DNA of 64,000 bases from Couchioplanes azureus (GTDB lineage Bacteria; Actinomycetota; Actinomycetes; Mycobacteriales; Micromonosporaceae). The notes beneath the pieces were generated by a model that was not told the DNA's origin, ran no database searches, and saw only the letters and a list, made by a program, of their open reading frames with translations. The position numbers and the translations under genes were made by a program. Positions 41,520-49,687 of the stretch are shown here, in pieces. Location: positions 766,389-830,388 of the forward strand of contig NZ_BMQY01000002.1 of assembly GCF_014648355.1 (NCBI RefSeq), in the 5' to 3' direction. Every line of letters begins with the position of its first letter. The stretch's first letter is position 1.

Positions 41520-42859
41520 CGTCCGGCGACGACGGACGGGTAGCCGGCCCCGACCCGGGTGGGACGGGGCCGGCGCCCCAGGTGGCGCAGGTGGCGGGCT
41601 TGGCGGCCCGGGACAGCTACGGGCGGCTGCTCGCCCTTCTGTCTGCCTCGACGAGCGATCTCGCGTCCGCGGAGGACGCGCTTGCCGACGCTTTCGAACG
41701 CGCGCTGCGAACCTGGCCCGATCACGGCGTACCGGGCAATCCTGACGCCTGGCTCCTGGCCGTGGCCCGTAACCGGCTCCGCGACCGTTGGAAGTCGGCC
41801 GAGTCGCGGCGGACCCTCCCGCTCGACATCGAGCAGCACGCACCGGTTCACCTCGACGACCTGACCATCGACGCGATCCCTGATCGGCGCCTCGAGCTGA
41901 TGCTCGTGTGCGCGCACCCGGCGATCGAGCGTGCGGTCCACACCCCGCTGATGCTCAATACCGTCCTCGGCTTCACCGCCGATCAGATCGGCCGGGCCTT
42001 CTCCGTGCCGACGTCGACGATGGCCACCCGCCTGGTCCGGGCCAAGCGACGGATCAAGGCGGCCGGCATCCCGTTTCGTCTTCCCGACCGCGGCGAGCTG
42101 CCCGCGCGGATGGCGGCGGTGCTCGAGGCCGTCTACGGTGCCTACGTCATCGACTGGGCGACGACCGGGCCGCAGGAACGCCGACTGCCAGGAGAGGCAC
42201 TGCACCTCGCCGAGGTGCTCAGCACGTTGGTGCCCGATGATCCCGAGGTGCACGGGCTCGCCGCGCTCGTTCAGCTCTCGGCCGCGCGCGCCCGGGCGCG
42301 AATCGACCGTGAGGGCCGGTTCGTCCCGCTCGCCGACCAAGACCCGTCCCGCTGGGACCACCGCCTGATCACCCGGGCGCACGAACACCTGCGCACGGCG
42401 CACGCGCGCGGGCAGCTGGGCCGCTTCCAGCTGGAGGCCGCGATCCAAGCAGTGCACTGCGCACGGCGACAGACCGGCACGACCGACTGGCCCACCCTGC
42501 TGACCCTGCACCGCCTCCTGCACACGGTCGCGCCGTCGCTCGGAAGCGGCGTCGCGTTCGCCGCGGTCACCGCCGAGGTCGACGGTCCCGCCGCCGGGCT
42601 CGCCATGCTCGACGCCCTGCTGGACGACGCGGGCGCGCACGCCCGACGCTTCCAGCCGGCCAGAGCAGCCCGGGCACATCTGCTCGACCGGCTCGGCCGC
42701 AGCGAAGAAGCCGTAACCGCATACGACAGCGCGATCGACCTGACCCACGACACCGCCGAGCGGCAGTACCTGCAGCATCGCCGGGACGACGCCGGCCGCC
42801 GGGTCGGGCAGCGCGGGTCTGCCGCTCCGAGATCCGGCCCTGACTCCGGCGTCGTGTGA
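41507..42859 (+). CDS. ECF RNA polymerase sigma factor, ECF42-like
   Basis: 450 residues from a GTG inside the end of the DGPF gene. Region 2 (SAEDALADAFERALRTWPDHG, NPDAWLLAVARNRLRDRW) and region 4 (LGFTADQIGRAFSVPTSTMATRLVRAKRRI) are present, followed by a ~270-residue helical C-terminal extension with TPR-like character, the mark of ECF42. These sigma factors lack a classical anti-sigma and pair with DGPF proteins. The C-terminal extension is probably the sensory or partner-binding part. Confidence 0.9.
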   Translation: MDALTSGDDGRVAGPDPGGTGPAPQVAQVAGLAARDSYGRLLALLSASTSDLASAEDALADAFERALRTWPDHGVPGNPDAWLLAVARNRLRDRWKSAESRRTLPLDIEQHAPVHLDDLTIDAIPDRRLELMLVCAHPAIERAVHTPLMLNTVLGFTADQIGRAFSVPTSTMATRLVRAKRRIKAAGIPFRLPDRGELPARMAAVLEAVYGAYVIDWATTGPQERRLPGEALHLAEVLSTLVPDDPEVHGLAALVQLSAARARARIDREGRFVPLADQDPSRWDHRLITRAHEHLRTAHARGQLGRFQLEAAIQAVHCARRQTGTTDWPTLLTLHRLLHTVAPSLGSGVAFAAVTAEVDGPAAGLAMLDALLDDAGAHARRFQPARAARAHLLDRLGRSEEAVTAYDSAIDLTHDTAERQYLQHRRDDAGRRVGQRGSAAPRSGPDSGVV

Positions 42860-42866
42860 CCCGAGG

Positions 42867-43301
42867 ATGTCGTACCCGGCGGGCAGGATGGCGGGCATGG
42901 TGATGACGTCGGTAACCGAGGTGGAGCACGCGATCCGGTCCGGGTGGTCGCCGGAAACCTGCGATCCCGTGGACCTGGCGGACTGGTCACCGGCCAATCC
43001 CGCCCGCGGACAATGCGGGGTGACCGCGCTGCTGCTGCACGAGCTGCTCGGTGGCCGGCTGCTGCTGGCGACCGTGCTGCACGCGGACGGCACCCGCCAG
43101 GGCGTGCACTACTGGAACCGCCTCGGCCGCATCGAGCTGGATCTGACGCGCGAGCAGTTCACCGCCGGAGAGGTGGTGCAAGCTCCCGCCGTGGTGGACC
43201 CACCCTCGGGACCGCCCGTGCGGCTGCGGGCGCAATACCTGCTGCTACACCGTCGGGTTCACGACGCTTTGAGCCTCACCCCGGCGTCGCCGCCGCAGTA
43301 G
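42867..43301 (+). CDS. YunG-like protein
   Basis: 144 residues, or 134 from ATG 42897. The core SGWSPETC, WSPANPARGQCGVTALLLHELLGG and VHYWNRLGRIELDLTREQF matches the YunG family, small proteins with a conserved Cys/His that hint at a papain-like fold. Starts 7 nt after the sigma gene stop, so it may be cotranscribed. Function unknown. Confidence 0.8.
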   Translation: MSYPAGRMAGMVMTSVTEVEHAIRSGWSPETCDPVDLADWSPANPARGQCGVTALLLHELLGGRLLLATVLHADGTRQGVHYWNRLGRIELDLTREQFTAGEVVQAPAVVDPPSGPPVRLRAQYLLLHRRVHDALSLTPASPPQ

Positions 43302-43374
43302 CCATCGACCCGGCGCGCGGATCGCTTCGCGGTGACCGCGGTGGCGACCTCGTCGTCGCTTGCCACGCCGCCGG

Positions 43375-43510
43375 CCGCCGGCACCGATGTGGACGGCGCT
43401 TAGGCCGGAGGTGCCGGGCCGGAGCCTGGTGGCGACGGCGGCGGCCGGCACCGATGTGGACGCTGCTTCAGCCGGAGGTGCCGGGCCGGAGCCTGGTGGC
43501 GACGGCGGCC
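43375..43510. repeat. 67-bp tandem duplication of the MFS gene 3' end
   Basis: Two nearly identical 67-bp copies begin with GGCACCGATGTGGACG at 43380 and 43447. The second contains the MFS stop codon (43468-43470); the first is downstream of it. Confidence 0.85.
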
Positions 43511-44622
43511 GCGGCCAGGCACGCCACCGCCGCGGCGATCAGGCTCGGGCGTCCGCCGAGGTGGACCGCGGCGGACCCGAGCGGGTTGGCCAGCGCGATC
43601 GGGCCGAACATCGCGGTGTTCGCGGTCGCCGAGACGCGGCCGAGCAGGTGGGCGGGGGTGTGCGTCTGCACCGCGGTGACCGCCGCGACGAGCGTCCAGG
43701 GCAGGCCGGCCCCGGCGACGACGGCGCCCGCCACGATCGCCGGCCACCACGGCAGGCAGCGGGCGAGCAGGCCCGCCGCGAAGAGGGCCGTGCCGGCGGC
43801 GCCGGCCGCGATGGCGCCGTGCCGGGAGACGACCCGGCCGGCCGTCAGGCCCGCGACGATCGAACCTGCGCCCTGCGCACTCATCAGGAGGCCGAGGAAG
43901 GTGCTGGGCAGGTGCATGTCCTCGGTGACGACCGCGTAGCCGGGCGCCGTGGAGAAGCCGGACAGAGCGATCGAGACGCCGGCAAGCGGCACGGTCACCC
44001 GCAGCACCGGCCGGGCGCGCAGCACGGCCAGTCCGGCTCGGAATCCCCGTTCGACGGCCGCAGGGGTGGCACTGCCGGTGAGGCCCAGCAGGGGGTAGAG
44101 GAGCGCGACGATCATCGGCATCAGCGCGCTCAGCGCCGCCACCGCGGAGCCGCCCTGCCAGGCGTACAGACCCGCCCCGGCCAGCGGGGAGAGCAGTTTC
44201 ATGCCCTCGCGCGCGGCCGAGCGCCAGCCGTTGACGGTGCCGAGGTGCTGTGGGGCGAGGGCCGCGGGGAGCAGCGCCGACTCGCCCGCGTCCAGCACCA
44301 CATAGCTGATTCCGTACGTGAACGAGACGAGGTAGATCAGCCACGCCTGCTGAGCCGAGTGGACGGCGAAGAGTGAGAGCAACGCCGCGGCGAGCACGAG
44401 GTTCGTCGCGACCAGCAGCGGGCGGCGCGGGATCCGGTCGGTGATCGCGCCGAGCCAGGGACCGGCGAGGGTCGGCGCGTAGACGCAGAGCCCCGCCAGT
44501 CCGGCGCGGCCGGGCGAGCCGGTCAGGTCGAGGATCCAGACGCCCGTGACCAGCGACATCGCGCTGCCGCCGAAGCCGGACAGCAGGGAGATCGTCACGA
44601 GTAGCACGGCGTTGCGGCGCAC
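43468..44622 (-). CDS. MFS transporter
   Basis: 384 residues from a GTG with TGGAGGCG upstream. Twelve hydrophobic segments; the loop 2-3 motif reads GPWLGAITDRIPRRPLL, the MFS signature. It resembles MFS-1 efflux transporters of actinobacteria. It follows the helix-turn-helix regulator gene by 80 bp; the space holds two palindromes (44640-44656 and 44702-44718), so repression is likely. The substrate is unknown. Its 3' end is tandemly duplicated. Confidence 0.88.
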   Translation of the reverse strand: MRRNAVLLVTISLLSGFGGSAMSLVTGVWILDLTGSPGRAGLAGLCVYAPTLAGPWLGAITDRIPRRPLLVATNLVLAAALLSLFAVHSAQQAWLIYLVSFTYGISYVVLDAGESALLPAALAPQHLGTVNGWRSAAREGMKLLSPLAGAGLYAWQGGSAVAALSALMPMIVALLYPLLGLTGSATPAAVERGFRAGLAVLRARPVLRVTVPLAGVSIALSGFSTAPGYAVVTEDMHLPSTFLGLLMSAQGAGSIVAGLTAGRVVSRHGAIAAGAAGTALFAAGLLARCLPWWPAIVAGAVVAGAGLPWTLVAAVTAVQTHTPAHLLGRVSATANTAMFGPIALANPLGSAAVHLGGRPSLIAAAVACLAAAAVATRLRPGTSG

Positions 44623-44639
44623 ATCCGCCTCCAGGGAGT

Positions 44640-44656
44640 TGAGTCAAGAAGACTCA
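44640..44656. promoter_or_regulatory. Palindrome TGAGTC-N5-GACTCA upstream of the MFS gene
   Basis: Perfect 6-bp arms, 18 bp in front of the MFS start codon, next to a TATGAG -10-like sequence on the minus strand. Confidence 0.5.
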
Positions 44657-44701
44657 TATCCTCAGGATCCGCGTCGGGCACCGGCAAGAAGGTGAGAGAG
44701 C

Positions 44702-44718
44702 GTCAATGCTTCGTTGAC
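44702..44718. promoter_or_regulatory. Palindrome GTCAA-N7-TTGAC, copy 2
   Basis: Overlaps the stop codon of the helix-turn-helix gene, 80 bp upstream of the MFS start. Same arms and spacing as the copy at 45185-45201. Confidence 0.55.
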
Positions 44719-45182
44719 AACGCCTGCCGTACCTTGCGGAACGCGAGCCGGACGTGCCCGGGCAGGGCCTTCGCGCCGGCCGCCGCGAGGTCCCGGGCGG
44801 CCTGCTCGGCGAGGGCGTAGAGGCCGCCGGCCGGCGCGTCCACGGCGGCGGCGACCGTGTCGCGCACCAGCGCGGCGCGGACGAAGCGACCGGCCCAGCG
44901 CCGGTCCGCCGCGATGGCCCGGTGCAGGTCGCAGACGGCCTCGCGGAGGACGACGATGGAGTGCGCGTACCGCAGGTCGCGGTGGTGCAGCCGCGACCGG
45001 GCGGCCGCCACCAGGCGCTGCCGGCGCTGCTCGGCGGCCTGCCGGCTGCCCAGGCCCAGCGCCGCGGCGACCTCGGTCCAGGTGGCCCCGGCCTGCCGGG
45101 CCCGGTCGATCAGCTCCAGCTCGCGCTCCTCCAGGCGCGCTCGTGCCGGTCCGATCTCCGCGAGCTGCTCCAGAACAGACAC
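44703..45182 (-). CDS. Helix-turn-helix regulator (HSP18-type regulator-like)
   Basis: 159 residues from a GTG. The N-terminal half has a helix-turn-helix, ATWTEVAAALGLGSRQAAEQ near residues 33-52, resembling proteins annotated as HSP18 transcriptional regulators in Micromonosporaceae. The C-terminal half is helical without a known domain. A perfect 17-bp palindrome ends 3 bp before its start codon and a second copy lies at its 3' end, fitting autoregulation and control of the MFS gene. Confidence 0.75.
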   Translation of the reverse strand: MSVLEQLAEIGPARARLEERELELIDRARQAGATWTEVAAALGLGSRQAAEQRRQRLVAAARSRLHHRDLRYAHSIVVLREAVCDLHRAIAADRRWAGRFVRAALVRDTVAAAVDAPAGGLYALAEQAARDLAAAGAKALPGHVRLAFRKVRQALSTKH

Positions 45183-45184
45183 CT

Positions 45185-45201
45185 GTCAACGATACGTTGA
45201 C
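45185..45201. promoter_or_regulatory. Palindrome GTCAACG-ATA-CGTTGAC, copy 1
   Basis: Perfect 17-bp palindrome of the form GTCAA-N7-TTGAC between the SDR stop and the regulator start codon. Confidence 0.65.
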
Positions 45202-45205
45202 GTGC

Positions 45206-45991
45206 TCAGATCTCCTGGCGGTGCGGGCGGATCTTGACGTCGACGACGTCGCAGCGGCGGGGCTGGGTGAGCACGTACAGGACGCAGGCGGCGATGTCCT
45301 CCGCGCGCAGCATCTTCAGCTGCTCGATCTGCTCGCGCTGCTGCTCGGGGGAGAACTCGTCGGCCTGCATGTCGCTGCCGACCGCGCCCGGCTCGATGAG
45401 GCTGACCTTGATGCCGAGCGGGTTCACCTCCTTGCGTAGCGCCTCGGCGAAGCCCTGGATGCCGGCCTTCGTCGCCACGTAGACCGAGCTGCCCTCCTCC
45501 CGGACGTCCGCGCTCATCGAGCCGAGGCAGACGATGTGACCGCGGCCGCAGGTCCGCATGCGCGCGATGGCCTCGTGGCAGACGGCCAGGTAGCCCAGGA
45601 AGTTGGTGCGCACCACGTACGACCACTCGTCGTACGTGCCGTCGACGATCGAGCCGGCGCCCAGGGCCGCGTTGGTGACCACGACGTCGAGGCCGTCCAG
45701 CCGGCTGTCGATCTCGGCGAAGATCCGCTGGATGTCCGCGGACTCGGTCAGGTCGGCCTGCAACGCCACCACCTGCCCGCCGGCCCGCTCGATGTCGTGC
45801 ACCGCGTCGTCCAGCTCCCGCTGGTGCCGGCCCACGATCACCACCTGGGCGCCCGCCGACGCGAGCAGGATCGCGGTGGCCCGGCCGATCCCGGTGCTGC
45901 CGCCGGTGACGAGCACGGTCTTGCCCGCCACCGGTTCCGGCCCGGCGGCCTGGTCACTCCGGTGTTCCTCCGTGAGCACGTTGCTGGTCAT
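45206..45991 (-). CDS. Short-chain dehydrogenase/reductase
   Basis: 261 residues: VLVTGGSTGIGRAT, TNAALGAGS in place of NNAG, CLGSMSA with the catalytic Ser, and YVATKAG with Tyr/Lys. Classical NAD(P)-dependent SDR. Its start overlaps the stop of the large unknown gene (ATGA), so the two products probably act together. Substrate unknown. Confidence 0.92.
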   Translation of the reverse strand: MTSNVLTEEHRSDQAAGPEPVAGKTVLVTGGSTGIGRATAILLASAGAQVVIVGRHQRELDDAVHDIERAGGQVVALQADLTESADIQRIFAEIDSRLDGLDVVVTNAALGAGSIVDGTYDEWSYVVRTNFLGYLAVCHEAIARMRTCGRGHIVCLGSMSADVREEGSSVYVATKAGIQGFAEALRKEVNPLGIKVSLIEPGAVGSDMQADEFSPEQQREQIEQLKMLRAEDIAACVLYVLTQPRRCDVVDVKIRPHRQEI

Positions 45992-48258
45992 GTGTGCTGT
46001 CCCTCGTTCGGTCGCCAGTGGATGACCGCGGTCTGGTCACCGCGGAGCTCGAAATCGAGATGGCCCTCGGGTGTCACGGTGCCCGGGAGCGTCCCGGGGC
46101 TGCCGGCGACGCTGACGGTGACCTCCGGCAGCGGCGCCGGGCCGGCCGGGATCAGCCGCAGGCGGCACGGGAACCGCGGGTCGCCGATGACCCGCAGCCT
46201 GGCCTCCCGCTCCCCGGTGTGCGCGAAGTCCGCGACGGGGTAGTCGGTGAACACCAGCAGTCCCGCGTGCACGATGCGGTGGTACTGCCGGGGCACCAGG
46301 GCGAAGGCGGCGCCGGCCCCGTACACCTCCTGCCCGACCTGCCCGGCCTGCTCCCAGCCGTCGTGCAGGTCCTCGAGGGGAACCCACAGCTGGGGATCGA
46401 TCGCCCCGACGCGCGGCCGGTCGCTGACGACGGCTTCCGGCAGGTTCGGCGGATAGTACGAGCCGGCCCGCGTCAGCAGTCCCCGGCAGAACTCGGGCAG
46501 CAGGACGGTCATCCACTTCGGCATGTCGCCGGCGTACAACCGCAGGTAGTGCTGGGCCGCGCTGAAGCTCTCGATCGCCTCCAGAATCGCGATGTAGGGG
46601 GCTCCGCGCAGCGGGAACAGGGCGAAGAACGTCGGGTAGTGCCGGGCGTGGCCGTAGTCGCACTCCCACAGCCAGGCGTTGTTGACGGCACTCGCCATCG
46701 CCACGTGCGTCAGGCGCCGGAACCTGTCCTCGCCGGTGATCTGTGCCAGGCGCAGCAGCGCGGCCGCGCCGAACAGCGTCACGTTGGCCTGGTAGAACAT
46801 GCTCATCCCGAGGCCCTCGAGCATGTCGGCGGCGGCGGCCGCCTCGGTCACGTAGCGGCGGTCGCCGGTGAGCTCGAACGCCTCCAGCATGACGTGCGCG
46901 TACAGGGCGGCGACATCGCTCTCGCCGGACTCCCCGTCGCCGGACAGGGCCACCTCCACGTCGAGCGTGTGCAGGTTGAACAGCACCGGCCAGCGGTACG
47001 CGAACCGGTGGGCGATCTCGACGGCACGGTCCAGCGAGTCCAGGAACAGCGTTCTCGCCGGCTCGTCACCGCGCCGGGCCAGCCGCGCGAGGTTCAGCAG
47101 CGAGTGGTAGAGGTACCAGGAATCCATGGTTCCCGGCTTCTTGTGCGGCTCCGAGGCGTCCAGCCGGTCCTTCTCGCTCATCAGCCAGCGCCCCATGACA
47201 CCGGCCTCCGCGTCGAAGAACCTGCCGAGCCCGGCCAGGAGGTCGCCGGCCAGCGGGATGTCCTCCCGGCGCCACTCGGCGTACTCCAGCAGCGGCAGCA
47301 GGACGGCGAGCTGCACCATGCTCTCCGGCGGTGTCTCCGCGTCACCCACGTACGCGTTGAGGAACCGGTTTCCCCGCAGCTCCATGCTGCACAGGGGTGA
47401 CTCCGACAGGTCGCGCAGCGACCGCTCGGCGAGGTCGGGCCAGTGCACGTAGGCGGGGCTGCGGCGCGGGAGCGCCACCACGATCTCCGCCGTCGCCGTG
47501 AGGAACTGCTCGGCCATCGCGACGTCGTCCTCGGGTACGAGCGGCGAGAAGGCGAGGTACGCGTCCGAGATCACCGTGTCGTGGCCCGGCCGGAGCGCGC
47601 CGCCGGCCGAGGCGGGCAGGGCCAGACCCAGCTCGGGCCAGGTCCCGCCCACGACGTCGGCCAGCGAGGTGCCGGTCTGCTGGGCGTAGTCGTTCAGCGC
47701 CGTGAGGTTCTGGAAGTAGAACACGGTGCCCGTGTCGGGCCGGGTGATGCTGAAGTGAACGCAACCCGTGCGTAGCCCCTCCTGCCGGGCGTAGACCCGC
47801 CCGGCGGAGCCCTCGCCCAGCACGACCAGGTCTCGGGGCCAGTACGGCACGGTCGTCGGGACCGACGGTCTCAGGGTCGTCGTGACGTGCAGCAGCGGGT
47901 GGTCGTCGCCGGCGAGGTCGACGTCCGTACGGAAGGCGCCGAGCGCCGCATCGATCCGCAGCCGCACTCCCGACGGGGTCCGGCGGGCCTCGACGACCGC
48001 GAGCCTCCCGCGGGGGCAGTACGCCACCCGCAGCGCCGTGCCGGCTCCGGAGGGGAAACGGGCGACGATCCAGACCGCGTCGCCGCCGGGCACCGCGGAG
48101 AACTCGACACCATGGGACGAGGTGGTCCACAACGGCTCCCGGACGGAGTCCTCGCCGGGTGGCGGGAACACCCACGGCGAGACGGCCTCCGCGTGGTACT
48201 CCTCGTACCAGCGCGGTGAGTCGCGGGTAATCGCCGGGCTCGGCGTGGACGACGCCAT
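45988..48258 (-). CDS. Large unrecognised protein, possibly an alpha-toroid glycan-active enzyme
   Basis: 756 residues from ATG 48258 (GAGGAG upstream), no signal peptide. The N-terminal ~280 residues look beta-rich; the middle and C-terminal parts are helical repeats rich in Trp/Tyr (MDSWYLYHSLLNLARLARRG, YRWPVLFNLHTLDVEVALSG, MFYQANVTLFGAAALLRLAQ), like an (alpha/alpha)6 barrel. That suggests a glycoside hydrolase, lyase or epimerase fold, but no catalytic motif was recognised. It overlaps an SDR gene by 4 nt. Function is not assigned. Confidence 0.75.
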   Translation of the reverse strand: MASSTPSPAITRDSPRWYEEYHAEAVSPWVFPPPGEDSVREPLWTTSSHGVEFSAVPGGDAVWIVARFPSGAGTALRVAYCPRGRLAVVEARRTPSGVRLRIDAALGAFRTDVDLAGDDHPLLHVTTTLRPSVPTTVPYWPRDLVVLGEGSAGRVYARQEGLRTGCVHFSITRPDTGTVFYFQNLTALNDYAQQTGTSLADVVGGTWPELGLALPASAGGALRPGHDTVISDAYLAFSPLVPEDDVAMAEQFLTATAEIVVALPRRSPAYVHWPDLAERSLRDLSESPLCSMELRGNRFLNAYVGDAETPPESMVQLAVLLPLLEYAEWRREDIPLAGDLLAGLGRFFDAEAGVMGRWLMSEKDRLDASEPHKKPGTMDSWYLYHSLLNLARLARRGDEPARTLFLDSLDRAVEIAHRFAYRWPVLFNLHTLDVEVALSGDGESGESDVAALYAHVMLEAFELTGDRRYVTEAAAAADMLEGLGMSMFYQANVTLFGAAALLRLAQITGEDRFRRLTHVAMASAVNNAWLWECDYGHARHYPTFFALFPLRGAPYIAILEAIESFSAAQHYLRLYAGDMPKWMTVLLPEFCRGLLTRAGSYYPPNLPEAVVSDRPRVGAIDPQLWVPLEDLHDGWEQAGQVGQEVYGAGAAFALVPRQYHRIVHAGLLVFTDYPVADFAHTGEREARLRVIGDPRFPCRLRLIPAGPAPLPEVTVSVAGSPGTLPGTVTPEGHLDFELRGDQTAVIHWRPNEGQHT

Positions 48259-48339
48259 CGGTGGGCTCCTCGGGCAGGTGACAGCGCGGCATACCCGGCG
48301 AAAACGGCAATAAACGCACACACCGCTCCGAGGGGACGC

Positions 48340-48367
48340 CCGGCGGGCCCCCGTGCGGTCCCGCCGG
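48340..48367 (-). terminator. Terminator of the HNH gene
   Basis: CCGGCGGG (48340-48347) pairs with CCCGCCGG (48360-48367). Sequence and position resemble the hairpin after the HNH remnant in the tRNA array. Confidence 0.6.
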
Positions 48368-48376
48368 CCGTCGTCC

Positions 48377-48820
48377 TCAGTGCGCGGCCAGTTCCGCCCA
48401 GCCCGGCGCCCGCGGCGCCCGGCGCAGCGGCATCCGCGCCTCCGCCGGCGTGCGGTCCCCCTTGCGCTGGTTGCAGCGCCCGCACGCGGCGACGGTGTTC
48501 TCCCAGGTGTTGCCCCCACCGCGGGAGCGCGGCAGGACATGGTCGATCGTGGAGGCGGCTGCGCCGCAGTAGCCGCAGCGCCGCCCGTCGCGGCTCAGCA
48601 CGCCGCCGCGCGACCAGGACGGGCCGCGGCTGTGCCGCCAGCGCGTCACGACGTAGCTCACCAGCCGGACGACGGTCGGGATGGGGAAGACGCCGATGCG
48701 CTCGTCCGGCCGGGCCTCCTGCACCACCGCGACCTCGCGGAACAGCATGCGGATGGCGTGCCGGACGCTGACCCGGTGCAACGGCCCGTAGTCGGCGTTG
48801 AGTACGAGGACCACGCTCAT
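48377..48820 (-). CDS. HNH endonuclease family protein
   Basis: 147 residues. The HNH/zinc core is CGYCGAAASTIDHVLPRSRG near residues 77-96, then NTWENTVAACGRCNQRKGDR, with four Cys in two C-x2-C pairs. This small HNH protein is widespread in actinobacteria, where its role is unknown. The GGGAGGT site precedes the ATG. Upstream lie a 15-bp palindrome and an intrinsic terminator, which suggests regulated transcription. A truncated paralogue lies in the tRNA array. Confidence 0.93.
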   Translation of the reverse strand: MSVVLVLNADYGPLHRVSVRHAIRMLFREVAVVQEARPDERIGVFPIPTVVRLVSYVVTRWRHSRGPSWSRGGVLSRDGRRCGYCGAAASTIDHVLPRSRGGGNTWENTVAACGRCNQRKGDRTPAEARMPLRRAPRAPGWAELAAH

Positions 48821-48836
48821 GGCGGGTCACCTCCCG

Positions 48837-48851
48837 TGTCCTGGCAGGACA
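48837..48851. promoter_or_regulatory. 15-bp palindrome TGTCCTG-G-CAGGACA before the HNH gene
   Basis: Perfect palindrome with a one-base centre, between the leader terminator and the HNH ribosome-binding site. Candidate operator or RNA hairpin. Confidence 0.5.
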
Positions 48852-48853
48852 TG

Positions 48854-48892
48854 AAAAAGCCGCCCGGCCCCGGACAGCACGGGGCGAGCGGC
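48854..48892 (-). terminator. Terminator-like hairpin in the HNH leader
   Basis: GCCGC...GCGGC with an inner CCCC/GGGG stem followed on the minus strand by TTTTTCAT. It lies 34 nt before the HNH start and shares the GGGCGGCTTTTTCAT end with the hairpin before the tRNA array. Confidence 0.65.
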
Positions 48893-49034
48893 GACGGTTG
48901 TCGCTCGTGCGTCAACCGCGTCGGTCGTCCCTGCTTCCGTGCCGGCAGGCCGTCATGTCGTCTCCTCGCTGCCCGGTGTCCCGGGCACGTCGTCGCCTCA
49001 CAAGGTAGGGACGCCGACCGCGCCGGACAACGGA
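48893..49034. other. HNH upstream region
   Basis: 142 bases with no gene; it should carry the HNH promoter. No clear -35/-10 pair was seen. Confidence 0.35.
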
Positions 49035-49685
49035 TTAATCGATCAACGCACGGCGGACGGCCGCCAGCAGCTGTCCGAAACCGATCACCGAGAGGACACT
49101 CCAGACGGTTACCGCGAGCGTCGCGCCGGGCCGGTCCCATCCCGGCTGCACGAGGCCCGCCACGCCGGCCACCGCCAGCCCGGCGGCCGCCACCGACACC
49201 CGGGAAGGGCGCTCGCCGACGGTGACCACGCCCACGCCCTGCATGCCGCCGGCCGCGGCGCGGGCCCGGACGTACTCGTGCAGCCAGCTCAGCGCCAGGC
49301 CGGTCACGACGAGCCAGCCCGGCGCGCCGGCCACCCAGAACGCCGCCAGCCAGGCGAGCTCCCCGAGGCGGTCGGCCACCGAGTCGTAGACGAAGCCGAG
49401 CCGGGTGGCCCGGCCGGCGACCACGGCCACCGCCCCGTCGAGGGCGTCGGCGATCCCGGCGAGCAGCACCAGCAGCGCCCCGGCCAGCGGCGGCACGAAC
49501 GGCACGCCCGCGCAGAGCAGCAGGCCGGCGAGGGTCACCGCGGCCGGGCCGACGCCCAGCGACGCGAGCAGGCCGCCGCCGCGATACGCCAGGCGGATCC
49601 AGCCGCGCACCACCGGGGTGGCGGTGCGCGGGTCGAAACCGCCGTGCAGCGCCGACCAGGCGGCGGCGTACTGCTCCCAGGTCAC
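49035..49685 (-). CDS. CDP-alcohol phosphatidyltransferase family membrane protein
   Basis: 216 residues from a GTG 2 nt after the metF stop. The CDP-alcohol motif is recognisable as DALDGAVA...GFVYDSVAD near residues 84-110: all four Asp and both Gly are kept, but the conserved Arg of the AR pair is replaced by Val. Five to six membrane segments. Family members transfer a phosphatidyl or phospho-alcohol group from CDP-activated donors; the acceptor is unknown and the changed Arg may alter activity. Confidence 0.85.
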   Translation of the reverse strand: MTWEQYAAAWSALHGGFDPRTATPVVRGWIRLAYRGGGLLASLGVGPAAVTLAGLLLCAGVPFVPPLAGALLVLLAGIADALDGAVAVVAGRATRLGFVYDSVADRLGELAWLAAFWVAGAPGWLVVTGLALSWLHEYVRARAAAGGMQGVGVVTVGERPSRVSVAAAGLAVAGVAGLVQPGWDRPGATLAVTVWSVLSVIGFGQLLAAVRRALID

Positions 49686-49687
49686 CG

